Source of the DNA: Pectobacterium sp. A5351
Lineage (GTDB): Bacteria; Pseudomonadota; Gammaproteobacteria; Enterobacterales; Enterobacteriaceae
DNA: 64,000 nucleotides
Assembly (NCBI RefSeq): GCF_028335745.1
Contig: NZ_CP116477.1
Location: 2,728,001 to 2,792,000 of the forward strand
Direction of reading: 5' to 3'
A program made the translations under genes and the position numbers. Below are positions 1-8,993 of the stretch, piece after piece (the stretch's first letter is position 1; each line of letters begins with the position of its first letter). Below the pieces are notes generated by a model. That model searched no databases, was not told the DNA's origin, and saw only the letters and a list, made by a program, of their open reading frames with translations.

Positions 1-1068
1 CCGCGACTGTTGCTGCACCAGCGACAGCAGCGATCGCCCCAGCTGTGGACTGACGCCATCGCTATTCAGCCAACCGGGAGGGACGTTCTGCCCTTCCACG
101 TCGTGACCAGCGATAAATATCGAATAACCGGGATCGTCATGCTCCTGCTGCGCCATCAGCGCTTCGAGATCCGCGCGCTGATCGCTGCATGCTTTCTCAG
201 CAGCCGCAATACGGGTACGGCAGCGCTGCATCAGCGTCTGTTCCAACTCATCTTCCATCTGCTTCATTTCATCGATGCGCCGCGTGGCAATCGAAAACCA
301 GTGCAGGCTATCGGCTTCCGGCAGCTTTTCTATCGGGCTGCGGGTGCACACAATGCGGCGCAGGCGCTCAAATTCGCTGTCTACCGCGATAGCACGCCAG
401 CGCTGCTGGTTTTCTTCATCGCTAAAACTCAGAAAGGTATCGAAACAGCGCTCCTGCCGCTCAATCAAATCCAGCAACTTTTGCCGGGTTTCCTCATCGA
501 CGCAGCCCGCCGCATAGGCCGCCGCGCCAATAGCCCGCTCCTGCCCTGCCAACTCTTTCCCCTGCATAAAGCTGAACATGGCAATCAACGCGCGGGAAAT
601 CCCCGGATCGGCCGCCGTATCCGACACCTCAAAAACCAGCGCCAGCAGGTTGCGGACAATATCGTTGAAAAACGTCATCGCCTGCGGCTGAGGCAACAAA
701 CGCTGGCGAATCTGCTGGCGCAACGCGGGCAGCAGGCTCAGCGCATAGACCACGCTGGCGACACGGCTGAATAGACGGCTCGCCTGCGGCAATTCCGCCG
801 TCATTTTTTCCAATCCGGCCAGATGCGTCATCAAGTGCGCCTGCGCCGCCTGCACGTCTTTCTCACGTAGCACCAGTTCGTCGGCAAAAAATCGGCCGTC
901 GGAGCACAGAAACAGGTTGGCCGTTCCTCGTTCGCGCTGCAATAGATGCACGAGCTGGCTGATTTTCCCCACCAGTTCACCGCTTTGCAGCAGGTAGCGC
1001 AGGCTGTTCAGCTCACACTGGCGCGAGGCAAGTAAAAATCGAATTGTCGTTGAAGGCTCCGCCACCAT
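1..1068 (-). CDS. nasR: NasR-type nitrate/nitrite-sensing antiterminator, partial (3' end outside window)
   Basis: The minus-strand frame is open from an ATG at 1068 to the window edge, about 356 codons. An AGGAG ribosome site lies just upstream. The N-terminal region resembles the NIT nitrate/nitrite sensor domain, with the signature LQRERGTANLFL at residues 43-54 (Arg47 is the likely ligand arginine) and a later ATRRIDEMK helix. In Klebsiella NasR (about 390 residues) this domain is followed by an RNA-binding ANTAR domain, which relieves attenuation in the leader of the nasF operon. Here the ANTAR part would lie beyond position 1. By known synteny the nas assimilatory operon should follow to the left, which is inference. 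No alternative family fits the NIT motif as well. Confidence 0.82.
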   Translation of the reverse strand, partial: MVAEPSTTIRFLLASRQCELNSLRYLLQSGELVGKISQLVHLLQRERGTANLFLCSDGRFFADELVLREKDVQAAQAHLMTHLAGLEKMTAELPQASRLFSRVASVVYALSLLPALRQQIRQRLLPQPQAMTFFNDIVRNLLALVFEVSDTAADPGISRALIAMFSFMQGKELAGQERAIGAAAYAAGCVDEETRQKLLDLIERQERCFDTFLSFSDEENQQRWRAIAVDSEFERLRRIVCTRSPIEKLPEADSLHWFSIATRRIDEMKQMEDELEQTLMQRCRTRIAAAEKACSDQRADLEALMAQQEHDDPGYSIFIAGHDVEGQNVPPGWLNSDGVSPQLGRSLLSLVQQQSR

Positions 1069-1362
1069 CTTACTCTCTCCTGAAAAAACCACTTTCAGGA
1101 ATATGCAATTAACGCGCCATTCGCATCAGCTCACAGTGATCAGCAAGCAAAGACATGTTGTCCGCACAATGACTGCCGCTTGTGTGCACTTTCAACTTCA
1201 ATTTTTAAACTGCGTTACTAAACCCTCGCCATCGCAAAAGGTACTCTCATCATCGTTACTAAAACTGTTTTATAGCCATCGGCACGATGCTGACATCGGC
1301 GTAGAAACAGAAAAAAACACCGCAAAGTCGCATCGTAGCGCTATCATCACTCATAGGAACGC

Positions 1363-3498
1363 ATGAAAATGGCGAATTTATCTGAACAAGAAAGCTGGAT
1401 TGATGGAATTTATCAGCTTGAGACATCGGACCCGGTTGTAGCCGGCCCAGGGGGTATCTCTAACCGTCAGGCTGAGCAATTAGCCAGCCGCACGGCTTAT
1501 CTGAAAAAAATGCAGGAAACTACGGGTGAAAGTTTGCAGGCACATCTCGCCGCCAGCGATCCGCATTCACAATATGCCCCTAAAAATAGTCCGGCGCTGA
1601 CGGGAACGCCCACCGCGCCAACAACCGCGCAAACGGCAAACAACACGCAAATTGCCACCACGGCCTTTGTGAAATCGGCCCTTGCCGCATTGGTCAATGG
1701 TTCTCCGGCAGCACTGGACACGCTGCAAGAACTGGCGAACGCGTTGGGTAACGATCCGCACTTCAGCACAACCATATTGAATGCGATTGCTGATGTAAAA
1801 ACTGATGCGGCCAATAAGCTGAATGCCCATGCTTCGGTTCTTGATGCGCATCCGCAATATGCCCCAAAAGCCAACCCTGCATTCACGGGAACCCCCACAG
1901 CGCCGACCGCAGCATCCGGTTCTAATGACACACAGTTGGCGACAACGGCCTTTGTGAAAGCTGCCGTAGCCGCATTGGTTAATGGTTCTCCTGCGGCACT
2001 CGATACACTGCAAGAACTGGCTACCGCGTTGGGTAATGACCCGAACTTCAGCACCACGGTGTTGAATGCACTAGCGGGTAAGTTGGCAAAAGATCAGAAC
2101 GGTGCGGATATCCCCAATCCTGCATTGTTCCGTAAAAACATCGGGATAATTGAATCGGCATGGGGCGGAAAAGCCGTGCAATTAAGCGGCGTCAATATTC
2201 AGGACTATTTTAAAGCGAACCGCCCGTCAGACTTGTATCAATGCGATTCCGCTAACGTGACGGGGTTACCTGCTGGTTTTGGCCCGAGCATTATTGAATG
2301 GAAATCATCGGCTGACGGGTTCGGCGTACTGAGCATTGTCGATGTGACTAATCCGTCCCGAACTGCATGTGTTGTATTGAGTAATGGTAATTGGCAAGGC
2401 TGGGTAACGCCTGTCGTGTCTCATGCCAGCACAACTCGCATCCCGACTCGAATCATTGAAATCAATGAACCTAATGTTAATGGGGACTATGTAATCGAGT
2501 ACGGCGGGACGAACGGTAGTCCATCCTATTGCTATGTTGATTTTCACACAGATGGAAAACCGACAACTGACTACAACGCACGAATGGCTGTGATACCGCC
2601 GAAGGATGGAGAAACATTAACATCAGTTAATTTTCTGGCGAGCCAATTATTGGTTAATTATGCGCGAGTGTGGACTGAGAATAACTTTACGTTACCGCTG
2701 AGCAAAGAGCACGGCGGCAGCGGCATGGAAACGGGGGCGGTCGGAAACGCAATAGCCTCCAAATTCGCAACTATTGCTGACTGGCTCTATGTTTGCGACC
2801 GTTCAAATAACAATTTGTGCGGCTCAGTTGAAGTTGTAGCGGATGAACGCTGGAAGTGTTTTTTGTCTGCACGTCATCGCGCTGGGCAACACGATGGTGC
2901 AGATTGGGGATGGGTGCTATCAGATGAGCACATGACAGGATTTTCGTACGAAAACTTTGTTCTGCGCAAAAAAGTTTCAACGGGATGGTTAGACCCAGTA
3001 ACACTGTTTCATTCAGGAAATCTCACCCCGTCAACCATCGGCGCACTCCCCACATCTGAGTTGGTTGGAATGCCGCAGTTGTTCCCCGGCGCTGTAGCGC
3101 CAGCAGGGTGGCTGAAATGCAATGGTCAGCAGTTCGACAAAGCGCAATATCCTATTCTGACCTATCGCTATCCGTCCGGTTTCCTGCCCGATTTACGGGG
3201 AGAATTCGTGCGCGGTTGGGATGACGGGCGCGGGGTTGATGCAAGTCGGGCACTGCTTTCAGCGCAAGGTGATGCGATCAGAAACATAATCGGAACAATT
3301 GGGCAATTAAATGACCGCGTCAATACAACAGAAACTACCGGTGCTTTTGATGCTAATAGATATACCGGTTCATCAGCTGGCCTTACTGGAGGGCGGGGAG
3401 GCCGAATCGTCACATTTGACGCATCAACAGTCGTACCCACAGCTAACGAAAACCGTCCACGCAATATCGCCTTTAACTACATCGTGAGAGCAGCATAA
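1363..3498 (+). CDS. Phage tail fibre protein (side-tail-fibre/collar type)
   Basis: A 711-residue protein of the lambda Stf / P2-like tail fibre type. Residues about 60-145 and 155-245 are two copies of one module (PTAPT...IATTAFVK...NGSPAALDTLQELA.ALGNDP), the repeated shaft segment of such fibres. The C-terminus from about residue 565 is a phage tail-collar domain (PGAVAPAGWLKCNGQ, LPDLRGEFVRGWDDG) ending in FNYIVRAA. The start at 1363 has AGGA 5 nt upstream; an internal ATG at 1369 is possible. It overlaps the next gene as TAATG. No capsid, tail tube, integrase or lysis gene is near, so this is an isolated fibre cassette. It could be a prophage remnant or a fibre reservoir for a tailocin such as carotovoricin, which is inference. 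Confidence 0.9.
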   Translation: MKMANLSEQESWIDGIYQLETSDPVVAGPGGISNRQAEQLASRTAYLKKMQETTGESLQAHLAASDPHSQYAPKNSPALTGTPTAPTTAQTANNTQIATTAFVKSALAALVNGSPAALDTLQELANALGNDPHFSTTILNAIADVKTDAANKLNAHASVLDAHPQYAPKANPAFTGTPTAPTAASGSNDTQLATTAFVKAAVAALVNGSPAALDTLQELATALGNDPNFSTTVLNALAGKLAKDQNGADIPNPALFRKNIGIIESAWGGKAVQLSGVNIQDYFKANRPSDLYQCDSANVTGLPAGFGPSIIEWKSSADGFGVLSIVDVTNPSRTACVVLSNGNWQGWVTPVVSHASTTRIPTRIIEINEPNVNGDYVIEYGGTNGSPSYCYVDFHTDGKPTTDYNARMAVIPPKDGETLTSVNFLASQLLVNYARVWTENNFTLPLSKEHGGSGMETGAVGNAIASKFATIADWLYVCDRSNNNLCGSVEVVADERWKCFLSARHRAGQHDGADWGWVLSDEHMTGFSYENFVLRKKVSTGWLDPVTLFHSGNLTPSTIGALPTSELVGMPQLFPGAVAPAGWLKCNGQQFDKAQYPILTYRYPSGFLPDLRGEFVRGWDDGRGVDASRALLSAQGDAIRNIIGTIGQLNDRVNTTETTGAFDANRYTGSSAGLTGGRGGRIVTFDASTVVPTANENRPRNIAFNYIVRAA

Positions 3499-4115
3499 TG
3501 AGCCACTATTCAACACAAATTAAAAACGCAGAACTGAACGAGCACGGATTAGCCATCAATACCGGATGGATTACCGTTTATCACGTGAATCCGGCGACGC
3601 GGGAATACCAGAGCGCCAGCTATGAATATGTGATGCAGGGTGTCGGCTTGCCTGCCGACAGCTACGCAGACGAACCGCAATTGCCGCCAGTTGGTCAAGC
3701 CCTGCGCCGCCGTGCGGACGGTAAAGCGTGGGAGCAGGTGCCGGATTATCGCGGCCAGACGGTCTACAGCACGGAAACACGACAGACGCAGACGGTGATG
3801 CAATTGGGCGAATTGCCAGAAAATATGACCTCTCTGGCTCCAACCACCGAGTTCGACCAGTGGGATGGAACAGCCTGGGTGACAAACCTTGAGGCGCAGC
3901 AACTTGCCGCAACCCAAAACCTACAGCAAGAACTGGCGGCACGGCGTGCAACGGCAACAACCCACATTACCGAACTGAGCTACGCCGTGGACTTAACTAT
4001 TGCCACGGATGAAGAACAAGAACGGCTAACGCAATGGAAAATGTATCTGGTTGCGTTGAACCGTATTGATCTCACCGCTGCGTCAGTTGTGTGGCCAGTC
4101 GCGCCTTCTGCGTAA
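3498..4115 (+). CDS. Tail fibre assembly protein (chaperone)
   Basis: A 205-residue member of the Caudovirales tail fibre assembly (Tfa) family, which helps the fibre trimer fold. Its ATG overlaps the fibre stop codon by one base, so the two are translationally coupled. The N-terminus (ITVYHVNPATREYQSAS) and the C-terminal helical region ending QWKMYLVALNRIDLTAA are typical; the latter is the conserved 'W..Y..aLr.id' box of the family. Length matches full-size Tfa proteins and no damage is seen, so fibre and chaperone both look intact although no other phage genes flank them. Confidence 0.9.
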   Translation: MSHYSTQIKNAELNEHGLAINTGWITVYHVNPATREYQSASYEYVMQGVGLPADSYADEPQLPPVGQALRRRADGKAWEQVPDYRGQTVYSTETRQTQTVMQLGELPENMTSLAPTTEFDQWDGTAWVTNLEAQQLAATQNLQQELAARRATATTHITELSYAVDLTIATDEEQERLTQWKMYLVALNRIDLTAASVVWPVAPSA

Positions 4116-4144
4116 TAACCGGTACCAGTACTTCATTATATAAA

Positions 4145-4171
4145 GTGTGCCGTATTTAGCGTACGGCACAC
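4145..4171. terminator. Hairpin after the tail-fibre pair
   Basis: A perfect 10-bp inverted repeat, GTGTGCCGTA (4145-4154) and TACGGCACAC (4162-4171), with a 7-nt loop. It lies 30 nt after the assembly-protein stop. There is no T-run on the plus side, so it is a weak or Rho-assisted terminator at best. Confidence 0.5.
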
Positions 4172-4648
4172 GCACATCATCCCCGCCTCTTTAGTAAGGA
4201 TATTTTGATAATTCCCCATTATTTTTATCGCCAAATGTAAAATTAAATAAAAAATTAAACTGTTATATTTATACATCTCAAATCTGTACTATTTTAATTA
4301 AATTAAATTTTCCACACCAATAAATATAAAGAGTAAAAATCCAAAAATTGAAGATAAACAAAACAAAAAACCAATATAAAACATTAAATTAAAATATAAA
4401 ACCAAAACAATGACATTGAAGATAAAAAAACGAATCAATAAACTGTACTATTTATCCTTCAGTTTTTGCACGCTATAATCCCCGCACGTTTTATTCACTA
4501 TTCATTCTTATCTCACGTCAATCAGTGACGTTAATTTCCGACGGATGCAAATATCGTCGACGGTAATTATTCGCATTTTATTCATCACTATTTATTCCGG
4601 CAAGCATCGGAATAACAGCCTTTTCCTGCCTGACGCTAGGAGCCTAAC
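4172..4648. other. AT-rich intergenic region upstream of the bd oxidase operon
   Basis: No gene is visible. Positions 4200-4460 are strikingly A/T-rich compared with all neighbouring genes. A 12-bp direct repeat, ATTGAAGATAAA, occurs at 4347-4358 and 4415-4426. Nearer the oxidase gene is a palindrome, ACGTCA-ATCAG-TGACGT (4515-4531), that could be an operator. The composition suggests an H-NS-type silenced boundary of acquired DNA, which is inference. Confidence 0.5.
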
Positions 4649-6232
4649 ATGTTTGATGTCGTTGAGCTGTCGCGGCTACAATTTGCCCTGACTGCCATGT
4701 ATCACTTTCTTTTCGTCCCGCTGACGCTGGGATTGTCTTTCCTGCTCGTCATTATGAACACGACTTATGTGTTGACCGGCAAGCAAATCTATAAGGATAT
4801 GACCAAATTCTGGGGCAAGCTGTTCGCTATCAACTTTGCGTTGGGCGTGGCAACCGGTCTGACGCTGGAATTCCAGTTCGGCACCAACTGGTCTTACTAT
4901 TCTCACTACGTGGGCGATATTTTTGGCGCGCCGCTGGCGATGGAAGGACTCATGGCGTTCTTCCTCGAATCCACGCTGATCGGCCTGTTCTTTTTCGGCT
5001 GGGATCGTCTGACCAAAGTTCAACATATGCTGGTGACCTGGTTCGTCGCGCTAGGCTCCAACTTTTCCGCCCTGTGGATTCTGGTCGCCAACGGCTGGAT
5101 GCAAAACCCGATTGCCGCCGAATTCAATTATGAAACCATGCGCATGGAAATGCTGAGCTTCGCCGAGCTGGTGCTTAACCCAGTCGCGCAGGTGAAATTT
5201 GTGCACACCGTAGCCGCAGGTTACACCGCCGGCGCGATGTTTGTACTTGGGATCAGCTCTTACTATCTGCTGAGAGGCCGCGATATCGCCTTTGCCAAAC
5301 GCTCGTTCGCGATTGCCGCCAGTTTCGGCCTGGCCTCGGTGCTGTCTGTCATCGTGCTGGGTGATGAATCCGGCTATGTGATGGTGATGGGCGATGTGCA
5401 GAAAACCAAGCTGGCCGCGATTGAAGCCGAATGGGAAACGCAGCCCGCTCCGGCTTCTTTCACCCTGTTCGCCCTCCCCAATCAGGAAACGATGCAGAAT
5501 GACTACGCCATCCACGTTCCCTATCTGCTGGGGCTTATCGCCACACGTTCACTCGACAAACCCGTCGTTGGTATTAAAGACCTGATGGCGCAACATCAGA
5601 TTCGCATTCGTAACGGCATGACGGCCTATGGTCTGCTGGAGGAACTGCGTTCGGGTAACACCGATCCCGCCGTTCGCACACGCTTTGAAGCCACCAAACA
5701 CGATCTTGGCTACGGTCTGCTGCTTAAGCGCTATACCGATGATGTCGCCAATGCCAGCGAAAACCAGATTCAGCAGGCAACCAAAGACTCAATCCCGCGC
5801 GTCGCACCGCTGTATGTCGCTTTCCGTCTGATGGTGGGCTGCGGCGTATTGATGCTCGGCATTTTTGCGCTGTCGTTCTGGAGCGTCATACGCGGCCGCA
5901 TGGGACAGCGTAAATGGCTGCACCGCGCCGCGCTGTACGGGATTCCCCTGCCCTGGATCGCGATTGAATCCGGCTGGTTCGTCGCCGAGTACGGCCGTCA
6001 GCCGTGGGCAGTCGGCGAGGTTCTGCCTACCGCCATTGCCAATTCGTCTCTGGAAGCGCATGACATCCTGCTGTCGATGGGGCTGATTTGCGGGCTGTAT
6101 ACGCTGTTTCTGATCGCAGAAATGTATCTGATGTTCAAGTTTGCCCGACTGGGGCCAAGCAGCCTGAAAACGGGCCGTTACCACTTTGAGCAACCGACGA
6201 CACAATCCCTCGCGACACCTGCAAAACCTTAA
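4649..6232 (+). CDS. cydA: Cytochrome bd ubiquinol oxidase subunit I (CydA/AppC-like)
   Basis: A 527-residue multi-spanning inner-membrane protein that would oxidise ubiquinol and carry hemes b558, b595 and d. Conserved pieces are visible: [12 protein letters not shown] with the b595 His near residue 19, [15 protein letters not shown] before the quinol loop, KFVHT with the b558 His near 186, RLMVGCG with the axial Met near 393, and [25 protein letters not shown] precedes the ATG. It heads an operon with a subunit II gene 14 nt downstream and cydX. The later flank is a DUF202 pair rather than ybgE/tol, so this is probably a second (AppCB-like) bd operon, not the tol-linked cydAB. The protein itself looks intact, but its partner is broken. 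Confidence 0.9.
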   Translation: MFDVVELSRLQFALTAMYHFLFVPLTLGLSFLLVIMNTTYVLTGKQIYKDMTKFWGKLFAINFALGVATGLTLEFQFGTNWSYYSHYVGDIFGAPLAMEGLMAFFLESTLIGLFFFGWDRLTKVQHMLVTWFVALGSNFSALWILVANGWMQNPIAAEFNYETMRMEMLSFAELVLNPVAQVKFVHTVAAGYTAGAMFVLGISSYYLLRGRDIAFAKRSFAIAASFGLASVLSVIVLGDESGYVMVMGDVQKTKLAAIEAEWETQPAPASFTLFALPNQETMQNDYAIHVPYLLGLIATRSLDKPVVGIKDLMAQHQIRIRNGMTAYGLLEELRSGNTDPAVRTRFEATKHDLGYGLLLKRYTDDVANASENQIQQATKDSIPRVAPLYVAFRLMVGCGVLMLGIFALSFWSVIRGRMGQRKWLHRAALYGIPLPWIAIESGWFVAEYGRQPWAVGEVLPTAIANSSLEAHDILLSMGLICGLYTLFLIAEMYLMFKFARLGPSSLKTGRYHFEQPTTQSLATPAKP

Positions 6233-6246
6233 CGGGAGCCATAATA

Positions 6247-7048
6247 ATGCTGGATTATGAAACATTACGTCTGACTTGGTGGGGATTGATTGGCCTGTTA
6301 TTCATCGGCTTCGCCATCACTGACGGCTTTGACATGGGCGTGGGCATTCTGCTGCGCCTGCTGGGCAAAAACGATACCGAGCGGCGGGTTCTTTGGCCTG
6401 TTGAACCCGTTCGGGCTGCTGGCAGGCGTCGTGAGTGTCGCGATGATCGTCGCACACGGCGCCATTTACCTGCAAATGCGCACCACAGACGTCCTTCAGC
6501 GCCGCGCGCAAAAAACGGTCCTGATCGCCAGCGTGCTGATGAGCCTCACCTTCTTACTGGCAGGCTTCTGGGTACAGACAGGCATCGACGGCTACATGAT
6601 TACCTCCACCATGGATAAAGCCGCCCCGTCTAATCCGCTGAATAAAAACGTGGTCCAGCAGGCCGGTGCCTGGTTAACCAACTTTAATGCGCATCCGTCG
6701 CTGTGGGCGATCCCCGCACTGGGCGTGATTTTACCGTGGTTCACCTGTCTCTTCTCGCGCGTGAATCGCTGCGGCTGGGGTTTTCTGACCTCATCATTAA
6801 CGATTGTCTGCGTGATTCTGACGGCAGGAATTACGCTGTTCCCGTTCGTGATGCCTTCCAGCGTCGATCCCAACGTCAGCCTGACCCTCTGGGATGCGAC
6901 GTCCAGCCAGCTTACGCTTCAGGTGATGACCATTCTGGCCTGCATTTTTGTTCCCACCATCCTGCTTTATACCAGTTGGTGTTATTACAAAATGTTTGGC
7001 CGGATCGATGCCCGCTACATCGAAGCGAATAAGCATTCCGTTTACTGA
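6247..7048 (+). pseudogene. cydB: Cytochrome bd oxidase subunit II, broken by internal deletion and frameshift
   Basis: The first frame encodes a normal CydB N-terminus (MLDYETLRLTWW to GKNDTERR, 47 residues, to about 6387) and then turns to nonsense, stopping at 6618. The CydB sequence resumes in the +1 frame at about 6386 with GFFGLLNPFGLLAGVVS and runs to a normal C-terminus at 7048. Compared with the E. coli CydB I recall (379 residues), about 113 codons (roughly 340 bp) are missing at the join. The lost part includes the PHWDGNQVW segment and several membrane helices. Only about 267 codons remain, in two frames, so a functional subunit cannot be made. Flanking sequence is well kept, so the lesion looks recent; an assembly error is the main alternative. 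Confidence 0.9.
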
Positions 7049-7067
7049 CGACTTGAGGAGAAAGAAT

Positions 7068-7172
7068 ATGTGGTATTTCGCCTGGATACTCGGCACGCTG
7101 CTGGCCTGCGCATTCGCACTGGTCACTGCGTTAGCGGTAGAGAACCATGAAGCGGGCAAAGATGCCCCTTGA
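7068..7172 (+). CDS. cydX: CydX, small subunit of cytochrome bd oxidase
   Basis: A 34-codon gene with a strong GAGGAG site (7055-7060), 19 nt after the cydB remnant. The product, starting MWYFAWILGTLLACAFA, is a single transmembrane helix beginning with the MWYFxWxLG signature of CydX/YbgT. CydX binds subunit I and stabilises the hemes of bd oxidase. It ends in a short charged tail (ENHEAGKDAP). It completes the cydA-B-X operon order and is intact despite the damage in cydB. Confidence 0.9.
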   Translation: MWYFAWILGTLLACAFALVTALAVENHEAGKDAP

Positions 7173-7178
7173 GAGAAC

Positions 7179-7201
7179 GAAGCGCCACCATCGGGCGCTT
7201 C
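7179..7201 (+). terminator. Hairpin after cydX
   Basis: Inverted repeat GAAGCGCC (7179-7186) and GGCGCTTC (7194-7201), followed by ATCATTT. It lies 7 nt after the cydX stop and probably ends the oxidase transcript. The T-run is poor. Confidence 0.6.
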
Positions 7202-7313
7202 ATCATTTCGTACTGAGACAGTCATCAGGGCAGACGAAACCCGCCAAGGGCGCTAGAATGCAGACGCTGTGCCCAATCGGATGCCCTCTTTTAACTTGAA
7301 ATCAGACGACGAC

Positions 7314-7679
7314 ATGACAACACCCAGACAGGACAAAACACCGTGGTGGCGTCAGGGGAAAACCCCAGACTACCGTTTTTCATTAGCGAATGAGCGCACC
7401 TTTCTGGCGTGGATTCGCACCGCGCTAGCGTTTCTTGCGGGTGCCGTGGGTATCGATCAATTTACCGTCCATATCGACCCGCTGGTGCGTCAGGGGCTGG
7501 CTCTGCTACTGGTCGTCTGCGCCGCGCTGCTTGGCGCTCTGGCCTATCGTCGCTGGGTCAACAATGAGAAAGCGATGCGGCAGGAAAGCGATATGCCGTA
7601 TACGCCGATGCTGCTGATCGTGACGCTGTTTATCACCCTCATTGCCCTCGCGCTTGCCGCCATGATCCTGTTCGGGTAG
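7314..7679 (+). CDS. yidH: DUF202 inner-membrane protein, YidH-like
   Basis: A 121-residue DUF202 protein. PDYRFSLANERTFLAWIRTAL is the family signature, followed by three predicted membrane helices. It closely resembles E. coli YidH (115 residues). In-frame upstream starts exist (GTG 7269, ATG 7281); I chose the ATG at 7314 because it gives the family length, although no start has a good ribosome site. Its function is unknown. It forms a pair with the next gene, 3 nt away. The location behind a bd oxidase operon suggests membrane or respiratory relevance, but that is only context. Confidence 0.8.
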   Translation: MTTPRQDKTPWWRQGKTPDYRFSLANERTFLAWIRTALAFLAGAVGIDQFTVHIDPLVRQGLALLLVVCAALLGALAYRRWVNNEKAMRQESDMPYTPMLLIVTLFITLIALALAAMILFG

Positions 7680-7682
7680 CGC

Positions 7683-8009
7683 ATGGAAACCACTCGCGAT
7701 CCGGGGCTACAGCCGCAGCGAACCGGCATGGCCTGGACACGTACCCTGTTTGTGATGTTAATCAACAGCCTGCTGTGTTTTCGCCTGAGTATGGTAGACG
7801 GCAGTCGTGCCATTTTTGCCTGCGCCATTCTGCTTCTGTGCGTTTCTGCCCTAATGTCGGTGCTGGCGATTCTGCGCTATCGCTTTAACGCTTGCTGTCA
7901 GCCCAGGCTATCACGCGCCAGCCACGGCCTGATCGCACTCACATCCGCATCAATAGTGATTACTGCACTGGTGTTATTACTGCATTTTAGCGGCGTGTGG
8001 CAGGGGTAA
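7683..8009 (+). CDS. yidG: DUF202 inner-membrane protein, YidG-like
   Basis: A 108-residue second DUF202 protein. It carries DPGLQPQRTGMAWTRTLF (compare DPGLQPERTSLAWFRT in E. coli YidG) and about three hydrophobic helices. The start codon is 3 nt after the yidH stop, so the two are surely co-translated. Two dissimilar DUF202 subunits in tandem is the arrangement of E. coli yidH-yidG, suggesting a heteromeric membrane complex (inference). Role unknown. Confidence 0.8.
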   Translation: METTRDPGLQPQRTGMAWTRTLFVMLINSLLCFRLSMVDGSRAIFACAILLLCVSALMSVLAILRYRFNACCQPRLSRASHGLIALTSASIVITALVLLLHFSGVWQG

Positions 8010-8063
8010 GTTTTCAGAAAGGAAAGGCGGTGAAGCACAAACGCGCCTCACCGATTAGACTAG

Positions 8064-8993
8064 CTATTCGATCGAACTTTCCGGGAACAGGAAAGGATTG
8101 ATGCTGCTGCGAGAAAAACCTTCTTCCTCCATTTTCACATCCAGCACCAGCGAAGCCAAATCGTCGGCGACCGCTTCCACTCGGTGATCTTTTTCCTGAT
8201 AGAGCAATTTCAGATACGTGCCGCAGTGGCCGCAGCTTTCTGCTTTAATCGCGGAATTTTCGCTATCCAGCGACCAATAATTCAGCTCGCTCGACTCTTC
8301 ACAGTTGCTGCATTTCACCCGCACCATGTGCCATTCGCTCTCGCACAGATTACAGTGCAGATAACGCAGCCCGCTGGAGGTGCCTAATTGCACCACGCCA
8401 GAGACAGGAATACTGCCGCACACGGGGCAAAATTGGCGATGTTCGCCGGGTACGGCGCGCGCTTTACCGGGTAACAAACTTGCCATCTGTGCCCAGAACA
8501 GCGACAGCGCCGCCCAGATGAACGGGGCTTTATCATTATTTTCAGCACGAAATTCATGTTGCAGCAGCGCGGTCGCGTATTCTTCCAGCTCCTGCTCTGA
8601 GGCTTTTTCCAGATTCTCCAGCGTGGATAACACCTGTCCGCTGGCATCCGGTTTCAATTCTTCAATCAGTGCACGCAGCAGCGTATGCCAGTGTGCATCA
8701 CGCGGGAACACCGCGATATCGAGCGGCGGACGTTCTCCGGACTGTTGCAGCACATCATTCAGGTCAAGCTTCAACGGATGATCGTGCAATACCTTCTGCT
8801 GAGCTTCCACCACGCCTGCGGCGAAGGTGAGATAATCCCCCAGCGGGTGATCTTCTGCCAACTGACGCAAACGCTCTGCACGGCTGCTGTACAGGCTTTT
8901 CAGGTTGGCAAAAAGCAGCGGAGGGATATGCCCTTCCGGCATTGATTTCTCGTTTTTTTCTAACTGTTCCTGAGGAACAATGCGAATACTCAT
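8064..8993 (-). CDS. fdhE: FdhE, formate dehydrogenase accessory protein
   Basis: A 309-residue cytoplasmic protein needed to mature Tat-exported respiratory formate dehydrogenases in E. coli. The C-terminal half has four CxxC pairs (C189/C192, C214/C217, C228/C231, C254/C257) in the expected rubredoxin-like zinc/iron arrangement (CPVCGS, CNLCE, CSNCE, CGHCGT). Length equals that of E. coli FdhE (309). No fdo/fdn genes are in the window, so the gene stands alone, convergent with yidHG. The sequence is intact. Confidence 0.95.
   Translation of the reverse strand: MSIRIVPQEQLEKNEKSMPEGHIPPLLFANLKSLYSSRAERLRQLAEDHPLGDYLTFAAGVVEAQQKVLHDHPLKLDLNDVLQQSGERPPLDIAVFPRDAHWHTLLRALIEELKPDASGQVLSTLENLEKASEQELEEYATALLQHEFRAENNDKAPFIWAALSLFWAQMASLLPGKARAVPGEHRQFCPVCGSIPVSGVVQLGTSSGLRYLHCNLCESEWHMVRVKCSNCEESSELNYWSLDSENSAIKAESCGHCGTYLKLLYQEKDHRVEAVADDLASLVLDVKMEEEGFSRSSINPFLFPESSIE

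Noticed and set aside
10..774. 254-codon plus-strand frame
   Set aside because: Antisense shadow of the NasR-type gene; composition and repetitive Gln/Arg content are typical of an opposite-strand frame and no ribosome site is present.
1497..2057. 186-codon minus-strand frame inside the tail fibre
   Set aside because: It exists only because the repeated shaft modules avoid stops on the other strand; no start signal or recognisable protein.
6290..7048. Treating the 252-codon frame as a complete short CydB
   Set aside because: Its first 32 codons are an out-of-frame reading of the true CydB N-terminus; only the part from about 6386 is CydB sequence.
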